Part shown: in pieces, positions 1-9,430 of the stretch | How positions within the stretch are numbered: position 1 is the first letter of the stretch | Layout: each line of letters starts with the position of its first letter | From: an uncultured Flavobacteriales bacterium | GTDB lineage: Bacteria > Bacteroidota > Bacteroidia > Flavobacteriales_G > Salibacteraceae | Direction: 5' to 3' | Assembly (NCBI GenBank): GCA_937121175.1 | Contig: CAKZKD010000004.1 | Location: 62,001-126,000 of the forward strand | DNA: 64,000 nucleotides | Made by a program: the position numbers and the translations under genes | Notes under the pieces: generated by a model | The model's database searches: none | The model's input: only the letters and a program-made list of their open reading frames with translations | What the model was told of the DNA's origin: nothing

Positions 1-686
1 TTCCGCATGCTCGTGTGGCACGAATGGATTTAGAAACCACACGTCAAAAACATAGCTACCAGAAACTCATATCAGACTTTGAAGACCGGCAGATTGATAT
101 TCTAATTGGAACTCAAATGCTATCTAAGGGTTTGGACTTTGATAATGTGAGTTTAGTGGGCATCATCAGTGCCGATTCCATTTTACATTACCCTGATTTT
201 AGGGCCTATGAACGGGCTTACAGTCTAATGGAGCAAGTTTCGGGGCGTGCAGGAAGAAAAAACAAAAAAGGAAAGGTGGTTATTCAGGCATTTGATGTGG
301 ATAATCCTATTCTTAAAAATGTGCAACAACACGATTACATTGGTGTTTACAAAAACCAATTGCAGCACCGAAAACAATTCTTTTATCCACCTTATTCGAG
401 ATTAATTCAAATTACACTGAAACACAAAGACCCTCAGTTTTTGCGCCAAGCAGCAGACCATTTTGGAAAATACCTTAAACCAACATTTAAGGAAAACATG
501 CTTGGACCTGAAGCTCCTACCATTGCTCGAATAAGAAATTGGTACATCGAAAATTTATTACTGAAAATGCCCGCAAACCAAACTAACGCTGGATTAAAAC
601 GTTTGATAAAAGACTCGATACACCACTACAAAACACAAAAACAGTTTAGTGGAGTCCGTGTAATAATTGATGTTGACCCACAATAA
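1..686 (+). CDS. priA: Primosomal replication-restart helicase PriA, C-terminal part (start outside window)
   Basis: C-terminal ~228 residues of PriA, the 3'-5' SF2 helicase that reloads the replicative helicase at collapsed forks. The frame is open to the left edge (in-frame codons from base 3), so the true start, the DNA-binding domain and Walker A lie outside. Visible are GTQMLSKGLDF (motif V region), QVSGRAGR (motif VI) and the C-terminal domain with YPPYSRL, all typical of PriA. A GTG at 15 is an internal codon, not a start. The family call is secure; only the length is unknown. Confidence 0.95.
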   Translation, partial: PHARVARMDLETTRQKHSYQKLISDFEDRQIDILIGTQMLSKGLDFDNVSLVGIISADSILHYPDFRAYERAYSLMEQVSGRAGRKNKKGKVVIQAFDVDNPILKNVQQHDYIGVYKNQLQHRKQFFYPPYSRLIQITLKHKDPQFLRQAADHFGKYLKPTFKENMLGPEAPTIARIRNWYIENLLLKMPANQTNAGLKRLIKDSIHHYKTQKQFSGVRVIIDVDPQ

Positions 687-739
687 ATAGGCGAGTTTTA
701 ATTATAATTTCGCATTACGATTTAGATTCTAGGAATAGA

Positions 740-1666
740 TTGAAATTCAACTACTTATATATAATCATACTGCTACCAGCACTTGCATTCGGACAAGAAA
801 ACAAGCGCAAACGTAACTTTGGAAAAAAGCAATACAACTATTATAAGCACGAATTTGATTTAGGATTGGGTGTGAGTAATTACTTGGGTGAACTGGGTGG
901 TAGTGATGGGCCTGCTAAACGTTTTTCTCCTGCTGATGTAGAAACTAGCGAATTCAAATTTGCTTTCAGTGCTGCTTGGCGTTACAATTTAGATCCGAAA
1001 TTTGCAATTCGAACCAGTTACATGGCAGGCAAAATATCGGGTAGCGATCAACTGACCAATGAAGCAACAAGGAATTACAGAAATCTTGCTTTTGAAACCA
1101 ACCTTAATGAATTGATGGTTTTGGGCGAATACTTCATCAAACGCGCAGATTATGGACACGGCTTTCATCGCACTGGAGTTACAGGAAAAACAGGAACAAG
1201 CTTTTCTCTGAGTATCCACTTAGGGCTTGGTCTATTGAAGTTTAACCCAACGTACAACGGTACTTTGCTGCAACCCTTAAACACAGAAGGACAAGGCCTA
1301 CCAGGTGCTGAAGACCCTTACCGTAGAACTACTCTAATATTACCTATTGGTTTTAACGTTGGGTACGAAGTGACCAAATGGCTACGAATTGGCCTCGATG
1401 TTACGCACCGTTTTACCCGAACCGATTTTCTTGATGATGTTAGCGGTACGTACTACGATAAAGAGTTGATAAGAAAAGAATATGGTGATTTGGCCGCAGA
1501 AATGTCTGACCGCACAACTGGCGAAAACCCATGGACAAACCCTGGCGCGCCGCGCGGAAATCCTAAAAATAAAGACAGTTATTTTACGGTTGCATTAGTG
1601 GCCACTTATACACCATTCATCAAATCGTATCGAAGTAATAAAAAACGATACCGACCTAAGTTTTAA
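740..1666 (+). CDS. Outer-membrane beta-barrel protein, DUF6089-like
   Basis: A 308-residue exported protein: N-terminal signal peptide (hydrophobic stretch then ALAFGQ), a short basic segment, then alternating aromatic/hydrophobic strands typical of a small outer-membrane barrel, including YLGELGG near residue 50, which is common in Bacteroidota DUF6089-type proteins. The start used is TTG at 740, a few bases after AGGAAT; no better ATG precedes the signal peptide. Its stop overlaps the start of the methyltransferase gene by one base (TAATG), so the two are translationally coupled. Function is unknown; the barrel assignment is from pattern, not from a search. Confidence 0.7.
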   Translation: MKFNYLYIIILLPALAFGQENKRKRNFGKKQYNYYKHEFDLGLGVSNYLGELGGSDGPAKRFSPADVETSEFKFAFSAAWRYNLDPKFAIRTSYMAGKISGSDQLTNEATRNYRNLAFETNLNELMVLGEYFIKRADYGHGFHRTGVTGKTGTSFSLSIHLGLGLLKFNPTYNGTLLQPLNTEGQGLPGAEDPYRRTTLILPIGFNVGYEVTKWLRIGLDVTHRFTRTDFLDDVSGTYYDKELIRKEYGDLAAEMSDRTTGENPWTNPGAPRGNPKNKDSYFTVALVATYTPFIKSYRSNKKRYRPKF

Positions 1667-2376
1667 TGGCTTCTGTTTTTCGTTTCAAACAATTTGAAAT
1701 TGACCAAACCAACGCTCCGTTCAAAATAGGAACTGACGGTTTGTTACTAGGAGCTTGGGCAACACATTCTAACCCAGAACACATATTAGACGTTGGCACA
1801 GGAACTGGTTTAATAGCGCTAATGATGGCACAGCGTTATTCAAATTCGCAAGTAAAAGCTGTAGAAATAAACCCAAATGCCGCAGAAATTGCACATTCAA
1901 ATTTTCTAAAAAGTCCTTGGAGAAATCGATTACAAATCGAATCCGCTGATTATTCCAATTTTGGATCCTTTGAAAAATTTGACTTAATCGTGTCTAACCC
2001 ACCATTTTTTTCAAACAGTAAACTTTCTGGGAATAAAGGAAAGGATTTGGCTAGGCATAATGAAAATCTGAACCTAAAACAATTAATAATAACCAGCAAA
2101 AAATTGCTACGCAAGGAAGGAAAACTGGCAATTATAATTCCAAGTGAGCAACAAGCAAAGGCTTCAATAGTTGCAGAGAGCATTGGTTTATTTATTTGTC
2201 GGTGTTGTAAAATTAAGCCAACACCTACGTCTTCAATAAAGCGTGTAATGCTAGAATTCACTTCTGTATTTGCAGAAAAAAAAAGCGAAGAATTAGTTGT
2301 CGAAATAGCTGGAAGGCACAATTATTCCGAAGAATACGAAAGACTGGCTAACCCATTTTTACTGGATAAGAATTAA
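1666..2376 (+). CDS. tRNA1(Val) A37 N6-methyltransferase-like (TrmN6/YfiC family)
   Basis: A 236-residue class I SAM-dependent methyltransferase. It starts with FRFKQFEI, has the SAM-binding loop DVGTGTGLIALMMAQR (about residues 42-57) and the N6-adenine catalytic motif NPPFF (about 105-109), followed by the RHNENLNLKQLI segment seen in TrmN6/YfiC. In that family the enzyme methylates A37 of tRNA1(Val). The gene begins in the stop codon of the barrel gene and ends 40 bp before a convergent operon. A related N6-adenine methyltransferase of different substrate is the main alternative. Confidence 0.8.
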   Translation: MASVFRFKQFEIDQTNAPFKIGTDGLLLGAWATHSNPEHILDVGTGTGLIALMMAQRYSNSQVKAVEINPNAAEIAHSNFLKSPWRNRLQIESADYSNFGSFEKFDLIVSNPPFFSNSKLSGNKGKDLARHNENLNLKQLIITSKKLLRKEGKLAIIIPSEQQAKASIVAESIGLFICRCCKIKPTPTSSIKRVMLEFTSVFAEKKSEELVVEIAGRHNYSEEYERLANPFLLDKN

Positions 2377-2415
2377 TCTACTCGCAAATTCAATGCAACC
2401 ACTACCAATTAAGAT

Positions 2416-3840
2416 TTAGAGGGTTTGATTCAAAATTCCGTAAACATAGTTGGCAGTTAGCCTCGCCTTTTGGTTTTTTGTCATTAATTCTATCAATTTT
2501 AAACGTGCTTTCAAGTAACCTACCTCACGAGAGTTAACCATGAATAAAGAGCTTTCTCCTGCATTAAACATGGAACGCTCTCCGTCTAATAATCTACGAT
2601 AATCAGATACGGTTGTTTCATACAATTCTATTTGGTCTAATGTAATTCTCCAACTGTTCAACGAAGCTTTTGCCTTAAAATTAAGCTGCTCTCTTTTGTT
2701 TGCCATTTGAAGCTGTGCTTCGTTTTGCTTTATTTGAGTCAGCTTGAGGTCTCCCCGTTCTTTTCGCAAAACGATAGGCATGCTAAAGTTAACTCCCCAA
2801 TTGTAGTTTGATACTGAATAATTATTAAATGGATCTCCACCAATCGGTTGGCTCAAGGCATTGTATTTCAAATTCAAATTTGGCTTTAATTGTTCTCTTT
2901 TCAATCGAGCATCAATGTCCAAGGTTTCCACTTTATATTGGTATTGTAACAATTCGGGGTGATTTTGAATTAGACTATCCATTCGAGTGTAAAAATCATC
3001 AGAAAGTGAAGCCGTATTCATTTGGTCTGCACTAAAAGGAACAGTTTGCTCAGTTAACTCTAACGGAATCATTCCATCTTTCCATAAAAAAACTTGCAAA
3101 TACGCTGAAGAGTTTTGAAAATTCAACTGAAACTGTTTTAATTCTAACGACCGATTCTGAACTTGAATCCAAGACTCTACAGTATCAATTATTGGAGAAT
3201 CACCAAAAGTAGCTTTGTTCTTTACTCCCCCAAATCGCTGGTTTGCTAACGCAAAACCCTCTTCCAAAACAATCATATCGTTATATGCCTCGAACCATGC
3301 CCAATAGGCTTTTCCTGCTTCGTATAACAAATCGTTCATTATTATTTGCTGTTGAGCATCGGTACTTTCTCTAAATATTTTAGCACGTTTTAATTCTGCC
3401 CTGCGCTGATCCATGAACAATCCATTTCCGATTGGTAATTCTATACCAGCGTACCACAGTCCGCTAGAAGGGGTTTTATTTTCTGGGTTTAAATTAACGC
3501 CTTCGTTATTCTCATATCCAGCTTTAACAGCGATACCAAACCACGTAGGAACTTTGAGGCCTGCATCAAGTAATTCGTAATATTCATCGCCTTTAAATTG
3601 TTTCTGAGTGTAATCACCGTATAACTTAGGATCGAATCCTCCTCGTGCTTTTAATAAATACGCTTCACCTCTTTCCAGTGCCAAATCACCTTGCCTCGAT
3701 ACAGGATGATTTTCTTTTACCAAATTCATGAATTTGGAGTAAGAAAGCACCACTTTTTCAGAGTCAGACTGCTGAGCCAACGCCGAATTACATGGAATAA
3801 GTCCAATAAGAACAGCAGAAATATATACAAGTAACTTCAT
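2416..3840 (-). CDS. TolC-family outer-membrane efflux protein
   Basis: A 474-residue outer-membrane channel subunit with a signal peptide (ending SALAQQ), followed by two long alpha-helical repeat regions rich in Leu, Gln and Glu, as in TolC/OEP proteins. It is the last gene of a four-gene minus-strand operon (TetR - ABC exporter - HlyD adaptor - TolC), 3 bp downstream of the adaptor. The set would form a tripartite exporter spanning both membranes. Substrate is not evident. Confidence 0.85.
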   Translation of the reverse strand: MKLLVYISAVLIGLIPCNSALAQQSDSEKVVLSYSKFMNLVKENHPVSRQGDLALERGEAYLLKARGGFDPKLYGDYTQKQFKGDEYYELLDAGLKVPTWFGIAVKAGYENNEGVNLNPENKTPSSGLWYAGIELPIGNGLFMDQRRAELKRAKIFRESTDAQQQIIMNDLLYEAGKAYWAWFEAYNDMIVLEEGFALANQRFGGVKNKATFGDSPIIDTVESWIQVQNRSLELKQFQLNFQNSSAYLQVFLWKDGMIPLELTEQTVPFSADQMNTASLSDDFYTRMDSLIQNHPELLQYQYKVETLDIDARLKREQLKPNLNLKYNALSQPIGGDPFNNYSVSNYNWGVNFSMPIVLRKERGDLKLTQIKQNEAQLQMANKREQLNFKAKASLNSWRITLDQIELYETTVSDYRRLLDGERSMFNAGESSLFMVNSREVGYLKARLKLIELMTKNQKARLTANYVYGILNQTL

Positions 3841-3843
3841 TTG

Positions 3844-5211
3844 CTATTTCTTGCCTTTTTTAGACTTATTCTTTACCACTCCTGTTGCCTCCGCTTCATA
3901 ATAATCCGGTGGAAACCCATTAACTTGTCGCCACAGTTCATACCAAATAGGCACATCTTTCAATAGTAACATGTTCATTGTTCCTGCTCCAACTCTAAGT
4001 GCATCTGGCCACAAATGATCTTCAGAGTCAGGCTTAACTAGTATTCTGTACAATCCATTGTCACTAATGAAATTATCAACGGCAAACACCTCTCCTCCAT
4101 AAGTACCGTAACTTGTATTGGGCCAACCCGAAAAAACAATGGCCGGCCAACCGTCGAACTGAATTCTAGTTTTTTGACCTTTCCGAATTAAGGGTAAATC
4201 AATTGGTTTTACATACATGGCAACTGCCAAATCATACCTTGCTGGCATTATACTTACAATTGAAGCCCCATCCTTAATTGTCTCACCAATACCAGATTGA
4301 ATAGCCTTAGTAACGTAACCCGTTTGCGGAGCCGTTATGTAGTACATTCCAGTTCGTATAGAATAGTTCATATACTGATTTTGAAGCTTGGTAACCACAG
4401 CTTCAGCATCATACATGCTAGATAGTGCTGTAAATTTGTTAGATTCTGCCTTGGCAATATCATCTCTATATTGTGCTGTTATTGAAGTCATTTCAACTTG
4501 AGCATTTATCACTTCATTCACACTGGCTAAGAGTTTATTTTCCTTGCCAATCATTTCGGATTCACTCTTTCTTAGTTTAAGTTTTTTGTTTTCTAAATCC
4601 GTCAGTGATTTCAAGCCTTGTTTTTGCAAATTCTCGAAACGATCAAATTGCTTTTGTGCGATTTCAAAATCAATAACCGCAGCTTTAAAAGCAATGCTAT
4701 CGCTCTGGACCTTTAGTTCTGCCTGGCGTAATTTATTTTTGGCTTGCTGCAACTTTAAACTACTGGTCTGCACTAATGCATCTATTTGATTATCAAGTGC
4801 TTTAACTTTTTCCATGTAGGAGTTGACCGACATTTCTTTAGCCTTCAATTGGTCGTTCGTTCTTTCCAATAGTTTTGGGTCAAAGTAGGCATCTTTTATT
4901 TCCGAAATGAAAAGTATAGTGTCTCCCTTATTTACGAAATCACCCTCTTTTACGTGCCATTTTTCTATTCTACCGGCAATAACCGAGTGAATTGTTTGCG
5001 GACGTTGGTCAGGCCTTAGAGTAGTAACATGTCCTTTGGCTCGTATGTTCTGAGTCCAAGGTAACAATAAGAGAATTACTCCTATCGCGGATAAAGAGAG
5101 TATCAAACGTAAAAATACCTTACCAGATATTTTAGATTCAACGTAGCTCAGTGCCGAGTAATTTTCTCGGACTATCTTGGAATTAATACTTGACTTTGAT
5201 ATGTTAAGCAT
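3844..5211 (-). CDS. HlyD-family periplasmic adaptor (membrane fusion protein)
   Basis: A 455-residue adaptor with one N-terminal membrane helix (about residues 33-52), a biotinyl-lipoyl-like segment (VIAGRIEKWHVKEGDFV, about 90-106), a long coiled-coil hairpin rich in Lys/Gln/Glu (about 125-275), a second lipoyl half (ITAPQTGYVTKA) and a C-terminal beta domain. It overlaps the ABC gene upstream by 8 bp and is 3 bp from tolC. The Lys-rich C-terminus is unremarkable. It should link the inner-membrane ABC exporter to the TolC channel. Confidence 0.88.
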   Translation of the reverse strand: MLNISKSSINSKIVRENYSALSYVESKISGKVFLRLILSLSAIGVILLLLPWTQNIRAKGHVTTLRPDQRPQTIHSVIAGRIEKWHVKEGDFVNKGDTILFISEIKDAYFDPKLLERTNDQLKAKEMSVNSYMEKVKALDNQIDALVQTSSLKLQQAKNKLRQAELKVQSDSIAFKAAVIDFEIAQKQFDRFENLQKQGLKSLTDLENKKLKLRKSESEMIGKENKLLASVNEVINAQVEMTSITAQYRDDIAKAESNKFTALSSMYDAEAVVTKLQNQYMNYSIRTGMYYITAPQTGYVTKAIQSGIGETIKDGASIVSIMPARYDLAVAMYVKPIDLPLIRKGQKTRIQFDGWPAIVFSGWPNTSYGTYGGEVFAVDNFISDNGLYRILVKPDSEDHLWPDALRVGAGTMNMLLLKDVPIWYELWRQVNGFPPDYYEAEATGVVKNKSKKGKK

Positions 5212-6931
5212 GACCGTTTGTATTAAAATTAGCTACTGATTTTAACGTCTCGTAATTTCCATCGTGTTTCACCTGTCCGCTGTCCATGATAATTACCCGA
5301 TTACATTTCTTAGCCAAGTAGGGGTCATTAGAAACCGCTACTAGCGTCCATGGATTTTTGGAGTCAGTTACAAAATCCATTATAATTCGGTTATCCTCTT
5401 CGCCCAAATGCTCAAACACATCTTCTAGCAACAGCAGTTTTGGTTTATCAACGACCGAACGGGCCAGAATAATTTTTTGGACAATACTCCTTGGAAGGTG
5501 CATTCCTTGTGGCCCTAAAATAGTTTCGTAGCCATGTGGCAATGAGCGAATGTAATGTTCAAGCCCAAATTCGTGCACAACCCATTGTACATTTTCAAGA
5601 GTGGCCATAGGTCGCCCCATGGTAATGTTTTCGTAGAGTGTTCCGTGAAACAACCTTTCTTGAGACAAACAGTCGCCAATAATGCTTCTTAAAGACTCCA
5701 TTTCAATGTTATCTAGTGGCAATTGATTGTAGGTTATTCCTCCTTCCTGAACCTCGTATAATCCTGCCAAAATCTGCAACATGGTACTTTTTCCTGATAC
5801 ATTTTCTCCAGTTACCAATACTTTATCGCCGGCATTCAATTGAAGTGATAACTTGTTAAGTGTCTTGTTTTTTCGTCCAAGAAAAGCAAAATCAACATTC
5901 TCAAGTGTCACTTCCATTCCTTCACTCTTAATAGTTTCAGCGGCATCAACGCCGTTTTCTCGTTCTAAGGGCATGTCGGTTACTTGACCAATTTTCTCAA
6001 TCCCAGTAAGAATATCATAAATGGTTTCTAAACTCAAAATCAATTTCTCAACTGAGGTCATTACCAATAAAATGATAATCTCAGCAGCAACAAATTGACC
6101 AATATTCATACTTTGATCCATTACCAAAATACCCCCCAAAATCAATAAACCAGAAGCAACTATTACCTTGAAACCAACCATCAACCAGTATTGCTTCAAT
6201 AGGGTTTTGAAATGACTCTCTCTTGCAGTTAAGTAATCTCCTACATGCGTGTTTACCCTATTCAATGGCATATTAGTTCTACCAGCAAGCTTTATGGTCA
6301 TCGAAATTCGCGCTAGTTCTTCTAACCAGTGAGCAACTTCATATTTATGCTTCGATTCTTTTAGGCTAGTTTGTAATCCAATTTTACCGGTGAATTGAAA
6401 AATAAAATACACCAAAAACACCATTATCAGACTAAACAGCATGAAGAATGGATGATACAATGAAAGTAACAATAGGCCAAAAAGTGCTTGCAAACCAGCG
6501 GCAGAAAACTCGATTAATAATTTCGACAATCCCTTCTGAACAGAGATTATATCGAAGAAACGGTTCATTAATTCCGGGGCATACCTGTTAAACATGGCAT
6601 CCAGTCGTATTCTAGGAATTCGGTAGGCAAATTCGAAAGCAGCGCGGCTAAAAATTTTCTGTTGCAAATTCTCCGTGATCCTCAGCTGAAATATTTGAAG
6701 AACGCCATTGGCTGCAACCCCAAGCACCACAAACATTACTAGAATGACCCACGATGTACTCATTCTACCACCTTGAATCAAATTCACAATTGCCTGAATG
6801 CCAAGCGGTAAACTCAATGTTACCAATCCACTAAAAATGGAATAGATATATACATTTCTAATTTCTGGCCAATCGGGTTTTAACATATTCCAAAACCTGC
6901 CCATTGGAGAAAGCGTATTTTCTGTTTTCAT
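5204..6931 (-). CDS. ABC exporter, fused membrane and ATPase domains, with degenerate ATPase motifs
   Basis: A 575-residue half-transporter: six-helix membrane domain (residues ~25-310) and a C-terminal nucleotide-binding domain (~340-575); no peptidase domain. Walker A is intact (GENVSGKST, 375-383) and a Q-loop Gln is present (Q424). The ABC signature LSGGQ is replaced by LPRSI (479-483), Walker B reads LLLLED with the usual Asp-Glu order swapped (499-504), and the switch His is Asn (N535, VSNDP). It sits between the TetR and HlyD genes, so it is part of a complete exporter operon, yet its ATPase looks atypical or impaired. Sequence identity as an ABC protein is clear; activity is not. Confidence 0.88.
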   Translation of the reverse strand: MKTENTLSPMGRFWNMLKPDWPEIRNVYIYSIFSGLVTLSLPLGIQAIVNLIQGGRMSTSWVILVMFVVLGVAANGVLQIFQLRITENLQQKIFSRAAFEFAYRIPRIRLDAMFNRYAPELMNRFFDIISVQKGLSKLLIEFSAAGLQALFGLLLLSLYHPFFMLFSLIMVFLVYFIFQFTGKIGLQTSLKESKHKYEVAHWLEELARISMTIKLAGRTNMPLNRVNTHVGDYLTARESHFKTLLKQYWLMVGFKVIVASGLLILGGILVMDQSMNIGQFVAAEIIILLVMTSVEKLILSLETIYDILTGIEKIGQVTDMPLERENGVDAAETIKSEGMEVTLENVDFAFLGRKNKTLNKLSLQLNAGDKVLVTGENVSGKSTMLQILAGLYEVQEGGITYNQLPLDNIEMESLRSIIGDCLSQERLFHGTLYENITMGRPMATLENVQWVVHEFGLEHYIRSLPHGYETILGPQGMHLPRSIVQKIILARSVVDKPKLLLLEDVFEHLGEEDNRIIMDFVTDSKNPWTLVAVSNDPYLAKKCNRVIIMDSGQVKHDGNYETLKSVANFNTNGHA

Positions 6932-6933
6932 AA

Positions 6934-7611
6934 TTACTTGGATATTGTCTTAAAAACCATTTTTAAGTAGAACTCAGTAATCGCGTCTTCTCCTTTCACA
7001 ACATTGGTTAATCGAGGTAAATGCTCAGCAAAAAAGCGTTGATTATGAGCACCTTCAATTACTGTAGATATTAGCATGTTTGGGTATTTAAATTCCGGGT
7101 TTATTTCTAAAACTATCTGACCAACACGCTTCACTAATTGTTTATAGCCAATAAAAATCCCTTCTTCGTTTTCCTGATCAACGTCTTTAGTCAAATATGC
7201 TTTTGACGATTCTATAATTACGATATTGGAGAGTTTAACAACATCAATATCAACCCCGTGAAAGTCTTCTTCTATTTCAGAAGTTAATAGCTTAATTGCT
7301 CTGGTCAATCTTTCTTTCGCGGATGGCACATTAGCAAGTGCAAATTCTAGCCTATACTCTGTAAACGACCAATGCCAAGTTGTTAGATACAACAATAGCT
7401 TGTGCTTACTTTCAAAGTATCGATATATGGAAGCTTCCACAGAATTAATTTCCTTGGCTAGTTTTCGGAAGGTAAAGGCATCGAATCCAATTTCATTAAT
7501 CAAATCAATTCCTGTTTCCAAAATTCGATTGCCCAAATCACTGGTTTGCGGGTCTTTTAAGAAAGTCTGTTCTTTCACTTCGAACACCACTTTTGATAGG
7601 ATACTATTCAT
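6934..7611 (-). CDS. TetR/AcrR-family transcriptional regulator
   Basis: A 225-residue regulator with an N-terminal TetR helix-turn-helix (NRILETGIDLINEIGFDAFTF... ASIYRYFESKHKLL, about residues 27-70) and a C-terminal ligand-binding helical domain. It is the first gene of the exporter operon, 2 bp before the ABC gene, and a 17-bp dyad lies upstream at 7635-7651. The likely role is local repression of the exporter, relieved by a transported compound. Confidence 0.88.
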   Translation of the reverse strand: MNSILSKVVFEVKEQTFLKDPQTSDLGNRILETGIDLINEIGFDAFTFRKLAKEINSVEASIYRYFESKHKLLLYLTTWHWSFTEYRLEFALANVPSAKERLTRAIKLLTSEIEEDFHGVDIDVVKLSNIVIIESSKAYLTKDVDQENEEGIFIGYKQLVKRVGQIVLEINPEFKYPNMLISTVIEGAHNQRFFAEHLPRLTNVVKGEDAITEFYLKMVFKTISK

Positions 7612-7634
7612 CTCGAAAAATTATTGTGCAATAA

Positions 7635-7651
7635 TAATAGTAATACTATTA
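7635..7651. promoter_or_regulatory. Probable TetR operator
   Basis: Perfect inverted repeat TAATAGTA - A - TACTATTA, 24 bp upstream of the TetR-gene start and within the divergent region shared with the gene at 7737. Size and position suit a TetR-family operator. No experimental support. Confidence 0.5.
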
Positions 7652-7724
7652 TACTTAGGTGTTTTAAAAGCAAATAGCATTAATTTTAGTTATTTTAAGA
7701 GATTATACTTGCCGTTTGACTTAT

Positions 7725-7732
7725 TAATTTTG
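7725..7732 (+). promoter_or_regulatory. Bacteroidota-type -7 promoter element
   Basis: TAATTTTG matches TAnnTTTG and ends only 4 nt before the ATG at 7737, implying a leaderless or very short-leader message. No well-spaced -33 TTG is seen, so this is tentative. Confidence 0.4.
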
Positions 7733-7736
7733 TTCA

Positions 7737-8081
7737 ATGCTTAGCGAATTAGACAATTTTTATTTGAATTTGGAGGAGCCACAAAAAGGATGTTTTTTGG
7801 CTTTACGGGACTTTATCCTCACCCTTTCTCAAGATATTACCCCAGAGTGGAAATACAAATTGCCTTTTTTTTATTTCAAGGGAAAAATGTTCTGCTACTT
7901 GTGGATGGATAAAAAGACCAAAGAACCTTATATAGGTATTGCAAAAGCGAACCTTTTAAACTTCCTCTATTTGGAACAAGGAGACCGAAAAAGAATGAAA
8001 ATCTTACGAATTCCTCCAAATCAGGATTTACCAGTTCGAGAAATCAAGGAATGTTTGACAGAAGCAATGAAATTTTACTAG
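7737..8081 (+). CDS. DUF1801 (YdhG-like) domain protein
   Basis: A 114-residue small protein. The segment PEWKYKLPFFYFKGKMFCYLWMDKK fits the DUF1801/YdhG fold, in which some members are described as iron chaperone-like but most are uncharacterised. It is alone, divergent from the TetR operon and convergent with the porin gene (3 bp apart). No catalytic motif can be named. Confidence 0.7.
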   Translation: MLSELDNFYLNLEEPQKGCFLALRDFILTLSQDITPEWKYKLPFFYFKGKMFCYLWMDKKTKEPYIGIAKANLLNFLYLEQGDRKRMKILRIPPNQDLPVREIKECLTEAMKFY

Positions 8082-8084
8082 TAG

Positions 8085-9422
8085 CTAAAAACCTACTTGT
8101 AACTGAAGCTGCACCATACCTCTGTAATGCGAAACCACTCCGTCGCCATTTGAATCGAAAACAAAAATTGGACGTTGCTGAACATTGGCACTCAATTTTG
8201 AAGAATGATCTCCAGTAATAAACCAATTTAGACCGGACTCCACCATAACCATAGGTTCGGCCAAAGCCTCGAATTGGGATACTTGAGAAGCAGCATAAGG
8301 TTGCAATCGTCCGTCATCAGATATAATAGAATTACCAAATACATACCCAATTTGAGTATAAAAAGTACTTCCTGTTCCACGCATCGGAAATGCATTTCCA
8401 CCACCGTTAATTGTTCCAGGGCCATTAACTCCTGTTGCCAGATTCATTACTCCCCCATTTAACATGAAGTTCTTGCCGTAATCTAGATAATGGTACGATG
8501 CATACCAAGTTAGGGCTGTACCTTTTTCTTTATTTATGGGCAAATCAAGAAATACGTCACCTGCCAAATGAATCATAGCGTGATAACTCGTGTCTCCATT
8601 CAATTCCAACTCAGAAATTGCATCCTCTTGTATGGTGTAACCAAATCCAAAAGCCAGTATTTTTTTGCTCCCTAAATAGGTACCAACCCCAAAAGGACCT
8701 GTATTATTTTCATGTTCGAATACTTGGTACTTAATGTATCCATTTGCCTGTGGTTTAGGAGGTAAGCCACTAAATGTTGAAGTATTTACCGAGAGAGTTG
8801 GCAATTTTACTGGAGACACCTGAGCAGCAAAGGGAAAGGATACTCCTACTCTATAATCCAACTTGGAGATTTGTCCTTTTGCGTAAATAGTGAATCGTCG
8901 AATGAATTGATCGTTCAGACCAGAAGTAGCTTGCTGATAAAGTGGAGCATCAAGTGACATTATTTTACCGGCACTAGGTGCGGAATACCTTGACAAGCCT
9001 GCCCAAGAAGTGAGACCAGCTCCAAGCGATAGTTTTTCATCTTTCACCTTAAACTCTCCCAAGGCATCGTGAAAAAAGGCTCCAAGGTAGTGAGGGGAAC
9101 GAAAAGTAAAATTATTTAACCCGAATTGAACGTAGAAAAATGCGTATTTATTTATTTGACCAAAGGCTTGAAAACGCAAACGACGCAAGCCCATGTCAGT
9201 ATAAGAGGATGTTGGAGTATTATAAATCCTACTACCCGGATTCATATCCGTATATCTCAACCAATATTGTCCTAATCCTGTAAACTTCAAATAATGAGAA
9301 CCGTCAGAATTGAGGCTAATTCTAACATCTTTTTTAGGCATTGTACCGGTAGTATCTTTAGGAGTGGAAAAGCCTAATTTGCTAATGAATAAAATCGAAA
9401 CTACGGCAAGAATATATCTCAT
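8085..9422 (-). CDS. Outer-membrane porin-like protein
   Basis: About 445 residues with a signal peptide (MRYILAVVSILFISKLGFS) and long runs of alternating hydrophobic residues ending in a terminal aromatic (LQVGF), as in large beta-barrel porins. The start at 9422 is preferred over 9437 because the shorter form begins directly with the signal peptide and clears the ispH stop by 8 bp. It follows ispH on the same strand and may be co-transcribed. Substrate unknown; it resembles phosphate-selective porin-type barrels only in general features. Confidence 0.65.
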   Translation of the reverse strand: MRYILAVVSILFISKLGFSTPKDTTGTMPKKDVRISLNSDGSHYLKFTGLGQYWLRYTDMNPGSRIYNTPTSSYTDMGLRRLRFQAFGQINKYAFFYVQFGLNNFTFRSPHYLGAFFHDALGEFKVKDEKLSLGAGLTSWAGLSRYSAPSAGKIMSLDAPLYQQATSGLNDQFIRRFTIYAKGQISKLDYRVGVSFPFAAQVSPVKLPTLSVNTSTFSGLPPKPQANGYIKYQVFEHENNTGPFGVGTYLGSKKILAFGFGYTIQEDAISELELNGDTSYHAMIHLAGDVFLDLPINKEKGTALTWYASYHYLDYGKNFMLNGGVMNLATGVNGPGTINGGGNAFPMRGTGSTFYTQIGYVFGNSIISDDGRLQPYAASQVSQFEALAEPMVMVESGLNWFITGDHSSKLSANVQQRPIFVFDSNGDGVVSHYRGMVQLQLQVGF

Positions 9423-9430
9423 TTTTTCGT

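Noticed and set aside
740-1666. Minus-strand ORF at 989-1219 and other short antisense ORFs within clear genes
   Set aside because: Shadows of the coding strand without start signals or protein-like composition.
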